Part shown: piece by piece, positions 1 to 8,423 of the stretch
How the letters are laid out: each line of letters opens with the position of its first letter
How positions within the stretch are numbered: position 1 is the first letter of the stretch
Assembly (NCBI GenBank): GCA_903927935.1
Contig: CAIYOV010000230.1
Location: forward strand, 1 to 34,761
DNA: 34,761 bases
Reading direction: 5' to 3'
From: an uncultured Bacteroidota bacterium
Lineage (GTDB): Bacteria; Bacteroidota; Bacteroidia; Chitinophagales; LD1
Notes under the pieces: generated by a model
The model's input: only the letters and a program-made list of their open reading frames with translations
The model's database searches: none
What the model was told of the DNA's origin: nothing
Position numbers and translations under genes: made by a program

Positions 1-1
1 C

Positions 2-1366
2 ATCATCATCGGCACACACGGACTGGTGGGCAAGAATGTAAAGTTTAAAGACCTTGGGCTTATGATAATTGATGAAGAGCAAAAATTCGGAGTGGGAACG
101 AAGGAAACTTTGAAGACAATAAAAGCGAATGTAGATACGCTCACGCTCACTGCTACACCGATTCCGCGCACACTTTCGTTCTCGCTTATGGGTGCGCGCG
201 ACTTGAGCATCATCAACACTCCACCACCAAACCGTCAGCCGATAACCACAGAAGTTCGACCGGTAGACCCTGATTTAATTAAAGAGGCAATTGAGTACGA
301 AATTTATCGCGGAGGGCAGGTGTTCTTTGTGCACAACCGGGTGCGCGATATTGGAGAAGTGAAAGAAATGCTGATTAAGATTGTTCCGAACATTGACATT
401 GGTGTGGCGCACGGACAAATGGAGGGCGACCATCTGGAAGAGGTGCTGCTCAAGTTCATCAACCGTGAATACGATGTGCTGCTCTGCACCAACATTATTG
501 AAAGCGGAATTGATATTGCGAATGCGAATACCATGATTATTAATAACGCGCATCAGTTTGGTCTCAGCGATTTGCACCAGTTGCGCGGACGTGTGGGAAG
601 AAGCAATAAACATGCATTCTGTTATTTGCTCGCTCCACCGCTCAGCACCCTGAGCAATGAATCGAAACAGCGATTAAAAACAATTGAAGAGTTTGCCGAT
701 TTGGGAAGCGGCTTCAACATTGCTATGCGCGATATGGATATACGCGGTGCCGGTAATATGCTGGGCGCGGAGCAAAGTGGTTTTATTGCCGAGATTGGTT
801 TGGATGTATATCAGAAAATTCTGGACGAAGCGGTGCGTGAGTTGAAGCAAACCGATTTCAAAGAACTTTACAAAGAAGAACTGGAACGCACCCACGATTA
901 TGTACGCGACTGCGCCATCGAAACCGATTTGGAAATGCTGATACCGAACGAATTTGTTTCGAACACTACCGAGCGTATGCTGCTCTACCGCGAGCTAAAC
1001 GACATTAAAGATGAAGCGGGCTTAAAGAAATTTGAAGAACAACTGCACGACCGCTTTGGTCCCGTACCGGAACCGGTGTATGAACTCTTTGAAGCTATGC
1101 GCCTGAAATGGATGGCCACCAAACTGGGCATGGAACAAATCATCTTGAAAGGAAGAACTATGCGATGCTACTTTGTAGCCAACCAGGAATCAAGTTTTTA
1201 TAAAAGCACAGTGTTCTCGAAAATTATGGAATATGCACAACAACATCGAACCGGTATTTACTTAAGAGAAACAGAAAAGTTTTTAGTGCTTACGTTTGAG
1301 AAAGTCAGGACGATGAAAGAGGCAGACGAAAGATTGAGTGATTTGAGCTGGGTGGTGTTTGGATAA
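2..1366 (+). CDS. mfd: Transcription-repair coupling factor Mfd, C-terminal part (5' end outside window)
   Basis: Mfd is an ATP-driven translocase that removes RNA polymerase stalled at DNA lesions and recruits the UvrA excision machinery. The reading frame is open from the left edge (position 2), so only the C-terminal ~455 residues of a ~1,100-residue protein are present. Visible helicase motifs are the Walker B box DEEQ, motif III TATPIPRTL, and the motif V/VI block with TNIIESGIDIANA and HQLRGRVGRS. The segment after about residue 300 fits the C-terminal TRCF domain. The QLRGRVGR context and PIPRTL separate Mfd from RecG only together with that TRCF tail, which is why I choose Mfd. The first part of the gene, with the UvrB-like and RNA polymerase-binding domains, lies upstream of the window. 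The TAA stop is followed by 90 nt before the next gene. Confidence 0.96.
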   Translation: MIIGTHGLVGKNVKFKDLGLMIIDEEQKFGVGTKETLKTIKANVDTLTLTATPIPRTLSFSLMGARDLSIINTPPPNRQPITTEVRPVDPDLIKEAIEYEIYRGGQVFFVHNRVRDIGEVKEMLIKIVPNIDIGVAHGQMEGDHLEEVLLKFINREYDVLLCTNIIESGIDIANANTMIINNAHQFGLSDLHQLRGRVGRSNKHAFCYLLAPPLSTLSNESKQRLKTIEEFADLGSGFNIAMRDMDIRGAGNMLGAEQSGFIAEIGLDVYQKILDEAVRELKQTDFKELYKEELERTHDYVRDCAIETDLEMLIPNEFVSNTTERMLLYRELNDIKDEAGLKKFEEQLHDRFGPVPEPVYELFEAMRLKWMATKLGMEQIILKGRTMRCYFVANQESSFYKSTVFSKIMEYAQQHRTGIYLRETEKFLVLTFEKVRTMKEADERLSDLSWVVFG

Positions 1367-1433
1367 AAGCCTACAATTTTAGGTGCCGCTCAAATTTCGC
1401 TAACAATTTCAAAGAAAGAGTCCTTTCTCTCCA

Positions 1434-1441
1434 TACATTTG
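1434..1441 (+). promoter_or_regulatory. Bacteroidetes-type -7 box TACATTTG
   Basis: An exact match to TAnnTTTG, the -7 consensus of Bacteroidetes sigma factors, lies 15 nt before the ATG at 1457. No clear -33 TTG is seen at the usual distance. The box overlaps the TTG codon at 1439 that could extend the reading frame, which argues for the ATG at 1457 as the true start. Confidence 0.6.
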
Positions 1442-1456
1442 CACCGCCTTCAAACT

Positions 1457-2029
1457 ATGCAACTTCAACCCGAACTTACAGACCTGCTTCAAATGGCTTA
1501 CTCTGCCGAGAAAGCCGCAGCCTTTGCCTATATCGGTCATGCCGGTTCATTGAAAAATAAAGAAGTAATAAAAGCAGTCAACCAGATTGAGATTGACGAA
1601 TGGAATCACAGACGCGAAGTGCTTGCCATTATGAACGAATACAATGTTCCAGTTTCGAAATGGTATGAGTTTAAGTTTCACGTTATCGGGAGAACCATTG
1701 GCGCGAGCTGTTATGTGATAGGTTGGTTTATGCCTATTTATTTTGCCGGGCGTTTAGAGAGCGGCAACGTGTGCGAATACATTCGCATGAAAGATTACTT
1801 CAACAAAGCGGGCATTACCAAACACGATAAAATTCTCTACGAAATGGGAATTAAAGAACGCGAGCATGAAGATTATTTTCTGGAACTGGTAAAAGACAGC
1901 AAGCTCATGCCGTTTTTTGAAAAGGTATTCGGATGGGGGAGAAGCGAAAGTTTTAATCAGGTAAATGTTGCCGATAAAGACAAAGACCTGAATACGATCA
2001 ACACAAATTCTACGGGCTGTAAACTTTGA
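1457..2029 (+). CDS. Ferritin-like (COQ7-type) di-iron protein
   Basis: A 190-residue protein with the ligand pattern of a di-iron four-helix bundle: E18, then E48-x-x-H51, then a glutamate at 101 or 107, then E134-x-x-H137. This order (E, ExxH, E, ExxH) is that of ferritin-like and demethoxyubiquinone hydroxylase (COQ7) proteins. The helices around residues 76-100 are hydrophobic, as expected for a membrane-associated COQ7-like protein. Members of the Bacteroidota normally use menaquinone, so a role in ubiquinone synthesis is doubtful; the substrate is unknown. The ATG at 1457 is chosen over an in-frame TTG at 1439 because the latter overlaps a promoter box. The last ~25 residues are polar and end in GCKL. 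A strong terminator follows within 30 nt, so it is probably monocistronic. Confidence 0.75.
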   Translation: MQLQPELTDLLQMAYSAEKAAAFAYIGHAGSLKNKEVIKAVNQIEIDEWNHRREVLAIMNEYNVPVSKWYEFKFHVIGRTIGASCYVIGWFMPIYFAGRLESGNVCEYIRMKDYFNKAGITKHDKILYEMGIKEREHEDYFLELVKDSKLMPFFEKVFGWGRSESFNQVNVADKDKDLNTINTNSTGCKL

Positions 2030-2052
2030 AAAGAAAGTAAAACGAAGGAAAC

Positions 2053-2086
2053 AAAAGAGGCCTTGAATTTTCAAGGCCTCTTTTTG
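2053..2086. terminator. Intrinsic terminator after the di-iron protein gene
   Basis: A 14-bp perfect stem (2053-2066 with 2071-2084) with a 4-nt loop, flanked by A-run and T-run, so it could work on both strands. It sits 23 nt after the stop codon at 2029. Confidence 0.9.
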
Positions 2087-2125
2087 TTTTATGAAGAAAA
2101 ACATCTTTGGTGTTGATACACATCA

Positions 2126-2155
2126 TTGCCGCTATTTGTTACTACAATACCTTCG
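2126..2155 (+). promoter_or_regulatory. Promoter for the cytochrome c peroxidase gene (TTG-N19-TACCTTCG)
   Basis: TTG at 2126-2128 and TACCTTCG at 2148-2155 are 19 nt apart, matching the -33/-7 layout of Bacteroidetes with one change in the -7 box (TTCG for TTTG). The ATG at 2174 follows 18 nt after the box. Confidence 0.5.
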
Positions 2156-2173
2156 CGATATAAATTCACAGTC

Positions 2174-3238
2174 ATGAAAAAGATATTTGCGATTGCATTT
2201 TTAGGTCTCGTGTTATTGATTGCATGCAACAATCAACCCAAACAAAACGCAGAAACTCAAACACCTGTTATTTCGCAAGCTGATAAGGATTTGCTTCAGC
2301 GGGCTCAGGAAATTTTTCAGCCTTTGCCTGACCGGGCCGAAAGTGTGGACAACCCTATTACCGATGAAAAGGTAAGGCTTGGCAAGTTGCTGTATTTCGA
2401 TACACGCTTGAGTAAAACGGGGAACAATAGTTGCAACAGTTGTCACAATCTTGCCACTTTTGGCGTTGATAATTTACCTACTTCAAAAGGCGATGCCGGC
2501 AAATTGGGAGGAAGAAACTCCCCTACGGTTCTCAATGCGGCTTTCCATACGTCACAGTTTTGGGACGGCAGGGCTAAAGATGTAGAAGAACAGGCGGGTG
2601 GACCAATTTTAAATCCGGTTGAAATGGGAATCCCTTCAAAAGATTTTCTGGTTAAAAAACTGAAGGGTGTAAAGGAATATGCCGATTTGTTTAAAACCGT
2701 ATACCCAGACGATAAAGATCCGCTCACTTATCTCAACATTCAGAAATCTATTGCTGCTTTTGAAAGAACGCTGGTTACTCCTTCGGCCTTCGATAAATAT
2801 CTGAAGGGGGATTACGCGGCAATAAATGAAGAGCAAAAAGATGGACTAAAAACATTTATAAGTGTAGGCTGTATTCAATGTCATAGTGGTGTTACTATAG
2901 GCGGTTCATCGTTTCAAAAATTCGGGGTGTATGGCGACTATCGCACACTTACCGGTGTAGCCTGTGATGATGAGGGCAGAAAGAAGGAGACTAAACTGGA
3001 AAGCGATAAAGATTTGTTTAAGGTTCCCTGTCTTCGGAATGCAGAAAAAACCGGTCCGTATTTTCATAATGGCAGCGTGAGTGATTTGAAAAAAGCCGTG
3101 CAGATTATGGCTAAGGCGCAATTGAACAAAGATTTAAGTGAAGCAGAGATAAATGCCATTGTTGCGTTTATCGGTTCGCTTACAGCCGATGTGCCCGATG
3201 CAGTTAAAAATGCACCACAAGCCATAGCACAGAAATAA
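2174..3238 (+). CDS. Di-heme cytochrome c peroxidase lipoprotein (CcpA/MauG family)
   Basis: The 354-residue product should reduce hydrogen peroxide with electrons from cytochrome c in the periplasm. It carries two c-type heme sites, C87-x-x-C90-H91 (CNSCH) and C233-x-x-C236-H237 (CIQCH), the normal arrangement for bacterial di-heme peroxidases. The start at 2174 gives a lipoprotein signal, MKKIFAIAFLGLVLLIAC, with the lipid-modified cysteine at residue 18; an upstream in-frame codon at 2126 lies inside the promoter. Conserved family stretches are visible, for example GRNSPTVLNAAF and the FWDGRAKDVEEQAGGPI region, and FKVPCLRNAEKTGPYFHNG near the C-terminus. Anchoring by a lipid rather than as a soluble protein is common in this phylum. 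A terminator follows at once and the next gene is convergent. Confidence 0.93.
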   Translation: MKKIFAIAFLGLVLLIACNNQPKQNAETQTPVISQADKDLLQRAQEIFQPLPDRAESVDNPITDEKVRLGKLLYFDTRLSKTGNNSCNSCHNLATFGVDNLPTSKGDAGKLGGRNSPTVLNAAFHTSQFWDGRAKDVEEQAGGPILNPVEMGIPSKDFLVKKLKGVKEYADLFKTVYPDDKDPLTYLNIQKSIAAFERTLVTPSAFDKYLKGDYAAINEEQKDGLKTFISVGCIQCHSGVTIGGSSFQKFGVYGDYRTLTGVACDDEGRKKETKLESDKDLFKVPCLRNAEKTGPYFHNGSVSDLKKAVQIMAKAQLNKDLSEAEINAIVAFIGSLTADVPDAVKNAPQAIAQK

Positions 3239-3276
3239 AAAAAGAGAGGGCTGAATCATCTAGCCCTCTCTTTTTT
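3238..3276. terminator. Bidirectional terminator between convergent genes
   Basis: A ~15-bp stem (about 3238-3252 with 3262-3276) rich in GAGAGGGCT, with a 9-nt loop and A/T runs at both feet. It serves the peroxidase gene on the plus strand and overlaps the TAA stop (3275-3277) of the potassium-channel gene on the minus strand. Confidence 0.88.
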
Positions 3277-4249
3277 ATACTTCAATCTGTTTATGCAAGG
3301 GCACTAAATCGTAATCTCCTACCGTAGTTAAATCCATTACCATTTTTCCTTTATCATTTATCGAAAACGGCCTGCGGAATTTTGCTCCGTAAATAAATTG
3401 CTCAGCTATAAAAGAATGACGGCTGTAAATAGTTTGCGAAAACACATCATCAAAACCTTTCAGTAATACAAACACCTCAAAATCCATTTTCTTGATTTCA
3501 TCTAATGATTTTCCGAAGAGGGCACTCTCTTCATCTATCGGATGATTAATCACCCAACTGGTAGGGAACATCGCAATCTTGTCAAACTCTAATTTCCCCA
3601 GCTGAAATCTGCGCACCGGTATTCCTTTTTCATCTTCATCCATCCAGCTCAGGTTTACCCTCGTCTCCATTTCCATCAGTGTTGTTTCCAATTCATTGGC
3701 AACCATAAACTGCATACCGGTGATGTCTTTGTAAGGAGCAATCAAAATTTTATCGCTGTATTTAATGCGTGAAACGGGTTTTGAAAAACGTCCGTAAAGT
3801 GTGCCGGTTGCCAGGGCAAAAGTCATCAGACCGGTAAAGGCTTCGAACGTAGCCACAAAGTTTGCCAATTTCCCAACCGGATGAATGCCTCCATAACCAA
3901 CGGTGGTAAATGATTGTGCCGAAAAGAAAAAACAATACAGCCATTGGGTAAAGGCATCATTGCCCTGCATGCCGTTGAGCTGGTCAACACCAATAAAATA
4001 ATACGCAGTAGCAAACAACACATTCATCACCCCATAAAAACCAAACACTACCAGCCAATAGTGCGTCCACGAAGTTGTAATAACCCAATGATATGGATTG
4101 AAGTTACCGAGCAGCCTTCCGGTTTTGCGCTCCATATTATAACTGCCATCTAAGTTAACGGTTCGTTGTCTCCCTTTCTGTGCACTACGGTCAAGTCCAA
4201 TATCTTCACCCGCTCTCATACGGTCAATAGCGTTTCGTATTTTGCTCAT
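3275..4249 (-). CDS. Inward-rectifier potassium channel (KirBac-like)
   Basis: A 324-residue protein with the plan of a prokaryotic Kir channel: an amphipathic slide helix region before residue 60 (NFNPYHWVITTSW), an outer transmembrane helix near 63-86, a pore helix and selectivity filter T116-V-G-Y-G120, an inner helix near 130-155, and a C-terminal beta-sandwich (IRK C-terminal domain) from about residue 160. The sequence GRFSKPVSRIKYSD just after the inner helix is the typical gate-to-cytosolic-domain junction of the family. It should conduct potassium across the inner membrane. It is transcribed divergently from murF-alr with 143 nt between the starts, a region that contains direct and inverted repeats. 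The ATG at 4249 is the first good start. Confidence 0.93.
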   Translation of the reverse strand: MSKIRNAIDRMRAGEDIGLDRSAQKGRQRTVNLDGSYNMERKTGRLLGNFNPYHWVITTSWTHYWLVVFGFYGVMNVLFATAYYFIGVDQLNGMQGNDAFTQWLYCFFFSAQSFTTVGYGGIHPVGKLANFVATFEAFTGLMTFALATGTLYGRFSKPVSRIKYSDKILIAPYKDITGMQFMVANELETTLMEMETRVNLSWMDEDEKGIPVRRFQLGKLEFDKIAMFPTSWVINHPIDEESALFGKSLDEIKKMDFEVFVLLKGFDDVFSQTIYSRHSFIAEQFIYGAKFRRPFSINDKGKMVMDLTTVGDYDLVPLHKQIEV

Positions 4250-4263
4250 ATATTTTTAATTGC

Positions 4264-4328
4264 CACGAATTACACGAATTATCGCGAATTGTTTTGAAAC
4301 AAAATTTTTCATTCATTTTAAATTCGTG
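4264..4328. repeat. CACGAATTA direct repeats with inverted AATTCGTG
   Basis: Two perfect 9-bp copies of CACGAATTA (4264-4272 and 4273-4281) are followed by a degenerate copy (CGCGAATTG, 4283-4291), and AATTCGTG at 4321-4328 is their inverse. The repeats fill the divergent intergenic space between the Kir channel and murF-alr. They may be a dispersed intergenic element or an operator; nothing in the sequence decides. Confidence 0.7.
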
Positions 4329-4372
4329 AAACATTGTTCATTGATTCCTCTATAAATAACAACTTGCATCAA

Positions 4373-4380
4373 TAAATTTG
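4373..4380 (+). promoter_or_regulatory. Bacteroidetes-type -7 box TAAATTTG
   Basis: Exact TAnnTTTG match 12 nt before the murF-alr ATG at 4393. No well-spaced TTG is seen upstream. Confidence 0.5.
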
Positions 4381-4392
4381 TGGTTTAAATAA

Positions 4393-6897
4393 ATGAAGAC
4401 AGAATATAAAATAGAAGAAATAGTAAAAGCGGTTGGCGGAAAGTTGCTGTCTAAAACCAAGAAAGAAACTTCCATTAACGAGTTGCTGCTTGATTCGCGC
4501 AAATTGATTCATCCGACACAGACGTTGTTTTTTGCGTTGGGCGGAATGAAGTTAGACGGGCACAACTATATAGAGGAATTGTATAAAAAAGGTGTCAGGA
4601 GCTTTGTGGTCACCAAAGAACAGAATACAGAAAACTTTCCGGAGGCAAATTTCATTTTAGTAAAAGACACTGTTGCTGTGCTGCAAAAACTGGCGGGATA
4701 TCACAGGGGGAAATTCAGTTTACCGGTAATTGCCATCACCGGCAGTAACGGAAAAACAATTGTAAAAGAATGGCTGTATCAATTGCTGCATGAAGATTAC
4801 AACATTGTCCGTAATCCAAAGAGCTACAACTCGCAGATAGGCGTTCCCCTTTCCTTGTGGCTCATAAATAACGAAAACACGCTTGGTATTTTCGAAGCAG
4901 GAATTTCGGAATCGGATGAAATGCAAAAGCTCGAAAAGATTATTCGCCCGACAATTGGAGTGCTTACCAATATTGGAGAGGCGCACAACGAAGGGTTTTT
5001 AAACATTAAACACAAAACAAAAGAGAAGCTTAATCTCTTCACTAAATGCGATAAGCTAATTTATTGCAAAGACTATCCCGATATTAATCAGAGTTTGGGA
5101 GAGATAAACGGTTTCCGTGATGAACCGGTAAAAGTAATGAGCTGGAGTATGAGCGGTGAAGCGGACGTGCAGGTGACGAGCGTAATGCAAAAAGACAACC
5201 ACTCATTTATTCATTGCATTTATCAAGGCAAAGAACTCGACTTTGATATTCCCTTTGCCGATAAAGCCAGCGTGGAAAATGCTATTCACTGCGCCTGCGT
5301 GATGTTGTATTTGGGAAAGGATTTTGAGGTGATACGTGAACGCATGAAAAATCTTACGGGTATTAAGATGCGTTTAGAAATGCGCGATGCCATCAACAAT
5401 TGTTCGCTTATAAACGATACTTATAACTCAGATATCGGATCTTTAAAAATTGCTATTGATTTTTTGAAACAGCAAAACCAACATCCAAAGAAGGCTGTAA
5501 TTCTATCTGATATTTTGCAGAGCGGCAGAGGAGAAATGGATTTGTATCAGGAAGTAGCGAACCTGCTTGAAGAATGTAAAGTGAACCGGTTGATTGGAAT
5601 AGGCACAGCACTTTCGCGACAGAAAAAATTGTTTGAAAAAAACGAATCGCTTCAGGTAGATACCTATGAAAACACCGATGATTTTCTCAAACATCTTGAT
5701 TCATCTTCTTTTAACAACGAAGTGATTTTGCTGAAAGGCGCGCGCAAGTTCCGCTTTGAAGTGATCGGAAAATTTCTGGAAAAGAAAGCGCACCAAACGG
5801 TTTTGGAAATAAATTTGAATGCGCTTACCCATAATTTGAAAGTGTATCAATCGCTGCTGAAACCGGAAACAAAAATTATGGCCATGGTTAAAGCGTTCAG
5901 CTATGGCAGCGGAAGTTTTGAAATTGCAAACGTGTTGCAGTTCAGCCGTGTGGATTATCTCGCTGTGGCGTATGCCGATGAAGGAGTGGAGTTGCGCAAG
6001 AACGGAATTACGCTTCCTATTATGGTGATGAACCCGGAGCAGCGAAGTTTTGAGATTATGATTCAGTATAATCTTGAACCCGAAATTTATTCGCTGAGTT
6101 TGCTCGAAAGGTTTTCAGAAGTTCTTGCTCTGCTGCGAAATGGTGATGACAGCAAATACAAAATTCACCTCGAGCTTGAAACAGGAATGAACAGGTTAGG
6201 ATTCAATAAAGAAGAGATTTCTGAATTGGTAGGGCGAATTAAATTAAATCACCATTTACAAGTTGCCTCGGTGTTTTCGCACTTAGCTGCCAGCGATGAA
6301 AAAGAGTATGACGATTTCACGAAAGAGCAAATCAAAAATTTCGAAGCCATGAGTAAAATAGTTTGCGATGAATTTGATTACAAAATTCTTCGCCACATTT
6401 TAAACAGTAATGGTATTACCCGCTACACTAAAGCACAGTTCGATATGGTTCGCCTTGGCATTGGTTTATATGGAATTGATGCATCGCTGAAGGTAGAAGG
6501 CAAGCTGATGAATGTTTCTACACTAAAAACTACCATTTCGCAAATTAAGCATGTAAAGAAAGGCGACACTGTTGGCTACGGCAGAGTGGGAAAAGTTTCG
6601 AAAGACAAAACCATTGCAACCGTTGGTATTGGCTATGCTGATGGATTAAGCAGAAAGCTTTCAAATAAAGTAGGACGAATGTTGGTGAGCGGAAAACTCG
6701 TTCCCATCATCGGAAACGTATGTATGGATATGTCGATGATTGACGTAACCGGTGTTGATGTACATGAGGGGGATGAAGTAATTGTGTTTGGGAATAATCC
6801 AACGGTTGAAGAAGTTGCAGAGGCAGCAGAAACAATTCCTTATGAAATTCTCACCGGTATTTCAGAGCGCGTTAAACGTGTTTATTTTCAGGAATAG
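4393..6897 (+). CDS. murF-alr: Bifunctional MurF ligase / alanine racemase fusion
   Basis: One 834-residue polypeptide joins two cytosolic steps of peptidoglycan precursor synthesis. The N-terminal ~460 residues are UDP-N-acetylmuramoyl-tripeptide:D-alanyl-D-alanine ligase, with the ATP-binding loop TGSNGKT near residues 115-121 and the Mur ligase segments NPKSYNSQIGVPLSLW and NDTYNSD. The C-terminal ~365 residues are PLP-dependent alanine racemase, starting with the strand LEINLNALTHNLKVYQ; K500 in MVKAFSYGSG is the PLP lysine, and GIGYADG and GNVCMDMSMIDVT are family signatures. The racemase makes the D-alanine that ends up in the dipeptide MurF attaches. Both halves look complete. The same fusion is known in Bacteroidetes, so I do not treat it as an assembly artefact. 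The gene ends 3 nt before the stop of the convergent CBS-domain gene, with no terminator visible. Confidence 0.96.
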   Translation: MKTEYKIEEIVKAVGGKLLSKTKKETSINELLLDSRKLIHPTQTLFFALGGMKLDGHNYIEELYKKGVRSFVVTKEQNTENFPEANFILVKDTVAVLQKLAGYHRGKFSLPVIAITGSNGKTIVKEWLYQLLHEDYNIVRNPKSYNSQIGVPLSLWLINNENTLGIFEAGISESDEMQKLEKIIRPTIGVLTNIGEAHNEGFLNIKHKTKEKLNLFTKCDKLIYCKDYPDINQSLGEINGFRDEPVKVMSWSMSGEADVQVTSVMQKDNHSFIHCIYQGKELDFDIPFADKASVENAIHCACVMLYLGKDFEVIRERMKNLTGIKMRLEMRDAINNCSLINDTYNSDIGSLKIAIDFLKQQNQHPKKAVILSDILQSGRGEMDLYQEVANLLEECKVNRLIGIGTALSRQKKLFEKNESLQVDTYENTDDFLKHLDSSSFNNEVILLKGARKFRFEVIGKFLEKKAHQTVLEINLNALTHNLKVYQSLLKPETKIMAMVKAFSYGSGSFEIANVLQFSRVDYLAVAYADEGVELRKNGITLPIMVMNPEQRSFEIMIQYNLEPEIYSLSLLERFSEVLALLRNGDDSKYKIHLELETGMNRLGFNKEEISELVGRIKLNHHLQVASVFSHLAASDEKEYDDFTKEQIKNFEAMSKIVCDEFDYKILRHILNSNGITRYTKAQFDMVRLGIGLYGIDASLKVEGKLMNVSTLKTTISQIKHVKKGDTVGYGRVGKVSKDKTIATVGIGYADGLSRKLSNKVGRMLVSGKLVPIIGNVCMDMSMIDVTGVDVHEGDEVIVFGNNPTVEEVAEAAETIPYEILTGISERVKRVYFQE

Positions 6898-6900
6898 CAA

Positions 6901-8163
6901 TTACTCTTCCTTCTTCAGTTTAAAACTAAGCAGCTCAATTTGCTTATCTGAAGCTCTTAGAATACGGATGTGAAAATTATCAAGGTCAATTGCAGTCCCC
7001 GGCTCGGGGATATCTTCCACTCCGCTGATGATATAACCGGAAAGCGTGCCGTATTCGCCTTCGGGAATTCCTAAATCATATTCCTGATTAAGATAATCTA
7101 CTTCCAACCTTCCCGAAAGCATATACTCTGTTTCGGAAATTTTTTTCTCGGTCAACCCTTCGTCATCATGCTCGTCATCAATTTCACCAAAAATTTCCTC
7201 CATCAAATCTTCGAGGGTAATAATACCTGCCGTTCCACCATATTCATCTACTACCCAGGCCACATTTTTTTTCTCGCGTATAAACTGCAGCATCAAATCG
7301 CGCGCAGTCATAGTTTCCGGAATTGCCTGTATCGGTCGTATTAATTGCTTGAATGGTTGATCTGCTTTCAGTAAATCGAAATGATGTACGTAGCCGAGGA
7401 TCTTATCAATAACATCATCGTAAATGATAATGCGAGAGAGCTTTGTTTCTATAAACTTTTTCTTCAGTACGTCAATGCCTTCTGTCACTTCAACTGCTTG
7501 TATTTCGGGCCTTGGCACCATACAGTTGCGCACTTTCACGTCTTTGAGATAAAGTGCTTTTTCGAAAATCTCAGAATTTAAATGATCGGCCTCATCATGA
7601 CCATCTCCATCGGTTACGGCCGTTTCTTTTACCAAATATTCAAGGTCTTCTTTGGTAAACGATTGTTTGCTTTCTACCAAATCTGCACCTACTATTTTTT
7701 TAATCAGCCAACGCGAAAGCGAATGGAACAAACCGGTAAGCGGTTTAAGCAGCCAATAAATCCCTTGTGCGGGGTAGGCAAACAAAAGCAACGACTGGTC
7801 GGAGTTAACACGGAAAATAATTTTGGGAAGCAGTTCGCCAAAAATTAATACGATAAAGGTGGTGAAGATGGTTTGAATAATAAGTTCCGGAATATCGCCT
7901 TTAGGAACAACCGTAAAATTTTCGTGGGTAAAATAATTAGCCGTAACACTTCCGAAAAGAACGAGTGAAATATTCAGCCCTATAAGCATGGTGCTGATAA
8001 AGCGCGCAGGATGCTGATTGAAGTACGAAATAATTTTTGCACGCGATGAACCTTTTTCTTTCAGCAGTTCAACGCGCAATTTGTTGGCCGAAACAAAAGC
8101 GATTTCTATGCCTGAGAAAAAAGCAATAAGCAACAGAGCAATAAATATGGCAAATGGTTCCAT
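6901..8163 (-). CDS. CorC/HlyC-type membrane protein (CNNM/DUF21 + CBS pair)
   Basis: A 420-residue integral membrane protein. Residues ~1-190 form the CNNM (DUF21) membrane domain, with FFSGIEIAFVSANKLR at the N-terminus and further hydrophobic segments near 60-80 and 95-120. Residues ~205-325 form a pair of CBS domains (CMVPRPEIQAVEV and the IREKKNVAWVVDEYGGTAGIITLEDLMEEIFGE block). Residues ~335-415 are the CorC_HlyC C-terminal domain. Family members are linked to magnesium/cobalt efflux; the old name hemolysin C does not describe the function. Flavobacterial GldE has the same architecture, but no gliding gene is adjacent, so I do not assign that name. The ATG overlaps the upstream stop in a TAATG arrangement, which suggests translational coupling. 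It is the last gene of the operon. Confidence 0.9.
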   Translation of the reverse strand: MEPFAIFIALLLIAFFSGIEIAFVSANKLRVELLKEKGSSRAKIISYFNQHPARFISTMLIGLNISLVLFGSVTANYFTHENFTVVPKGDIPELIIQTIFTTFIVLIFGELLPKIIFRVNSDQSLLLFAYPAQGIYWLLKPLTGLFHSLSRWLIKKIVGADLVESKQSFTKEDLEYLVKETAVTDGDGHDEADHLNSEIFEKALYLKDVKVRNCMVPRPEIQAVEVTEGIDVLKKKFIETKLSRIIIYDDVIDKILGYVHHFDLLKADQPFKQLIRPIQAIPETMTARDLMLQFIREKKNVAWVVDEYGGTAGIITLEDLMEEIFGEIDDEHDDEGLTEKKISETEYMLSGRLEVDYLNQEYDLGIPEGEYGTLSGYIISGVEDIPEPGTAIDLDNFHIRILRASDKQIELLSFKLKKEE

Positions 8164-8390
8164 TACTCAGCAGGTGTTTGCTTTTCTTCTTTTTCCTGAA
8201 ACATTTTTTCGCGAAACCTACGTTGTCCGCGGATGTTAAACCAAAGCATAATGCAGAACAGCCCGCAGAAGAAGGGAAAGTAAACATGGTTATCGAAAAC
8301 ACGAAGTGTAATCAGATTATACAGAGAAACCACAAAAGAGGCAACGGCTGCAAAAACCCACGCCTTTTCAAAGTATTGAAGTATTTTCAT
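8163..8390 (-). CDS. Small membrane protein, unknown function
   Basis: A 75-residue protein with two predicted membrane helices (about residues 10-29 and 37-54) followed by a basic, then charged C-terminal tail (GQRRFREKMFQEKEEKQTPAE). I recognise no domain. It is believed real because it fills the operon gap exactly: its stop shares one base with the start of the CBS-domain gene, and its start lies 33 nt after the lptC stop. A TACATTCG box (8395-8402, minus) lies 4 nt upstream and may give an internal promoter. Function unknown. Confidence 0.75.
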   Translation of the reverse strand: MKILQYFEKAWVFAAVASFVVSLYNLITLRVFDNHVYFPFFCGLFCIMLWFNIRGQRRFREKMFQEKEEKQTPAE

Positions 8391-8423
8391 TGTGCGAATG
8401 TAAGCATTAACGAATCAATGGGA

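Noticed and set aside
4393-6897. murF-alr as an assembly fusion
   Set aside because: Both halves are complete and in one frame, and this fusion is established in Bacteroidetes.
6901-8163. Naming the CBS-domain protein GldE
   Set aside because: Same architecture, but no gld gene is adjacent and the sequence alone does not separate GldE from other CorC/HlyC proteins.
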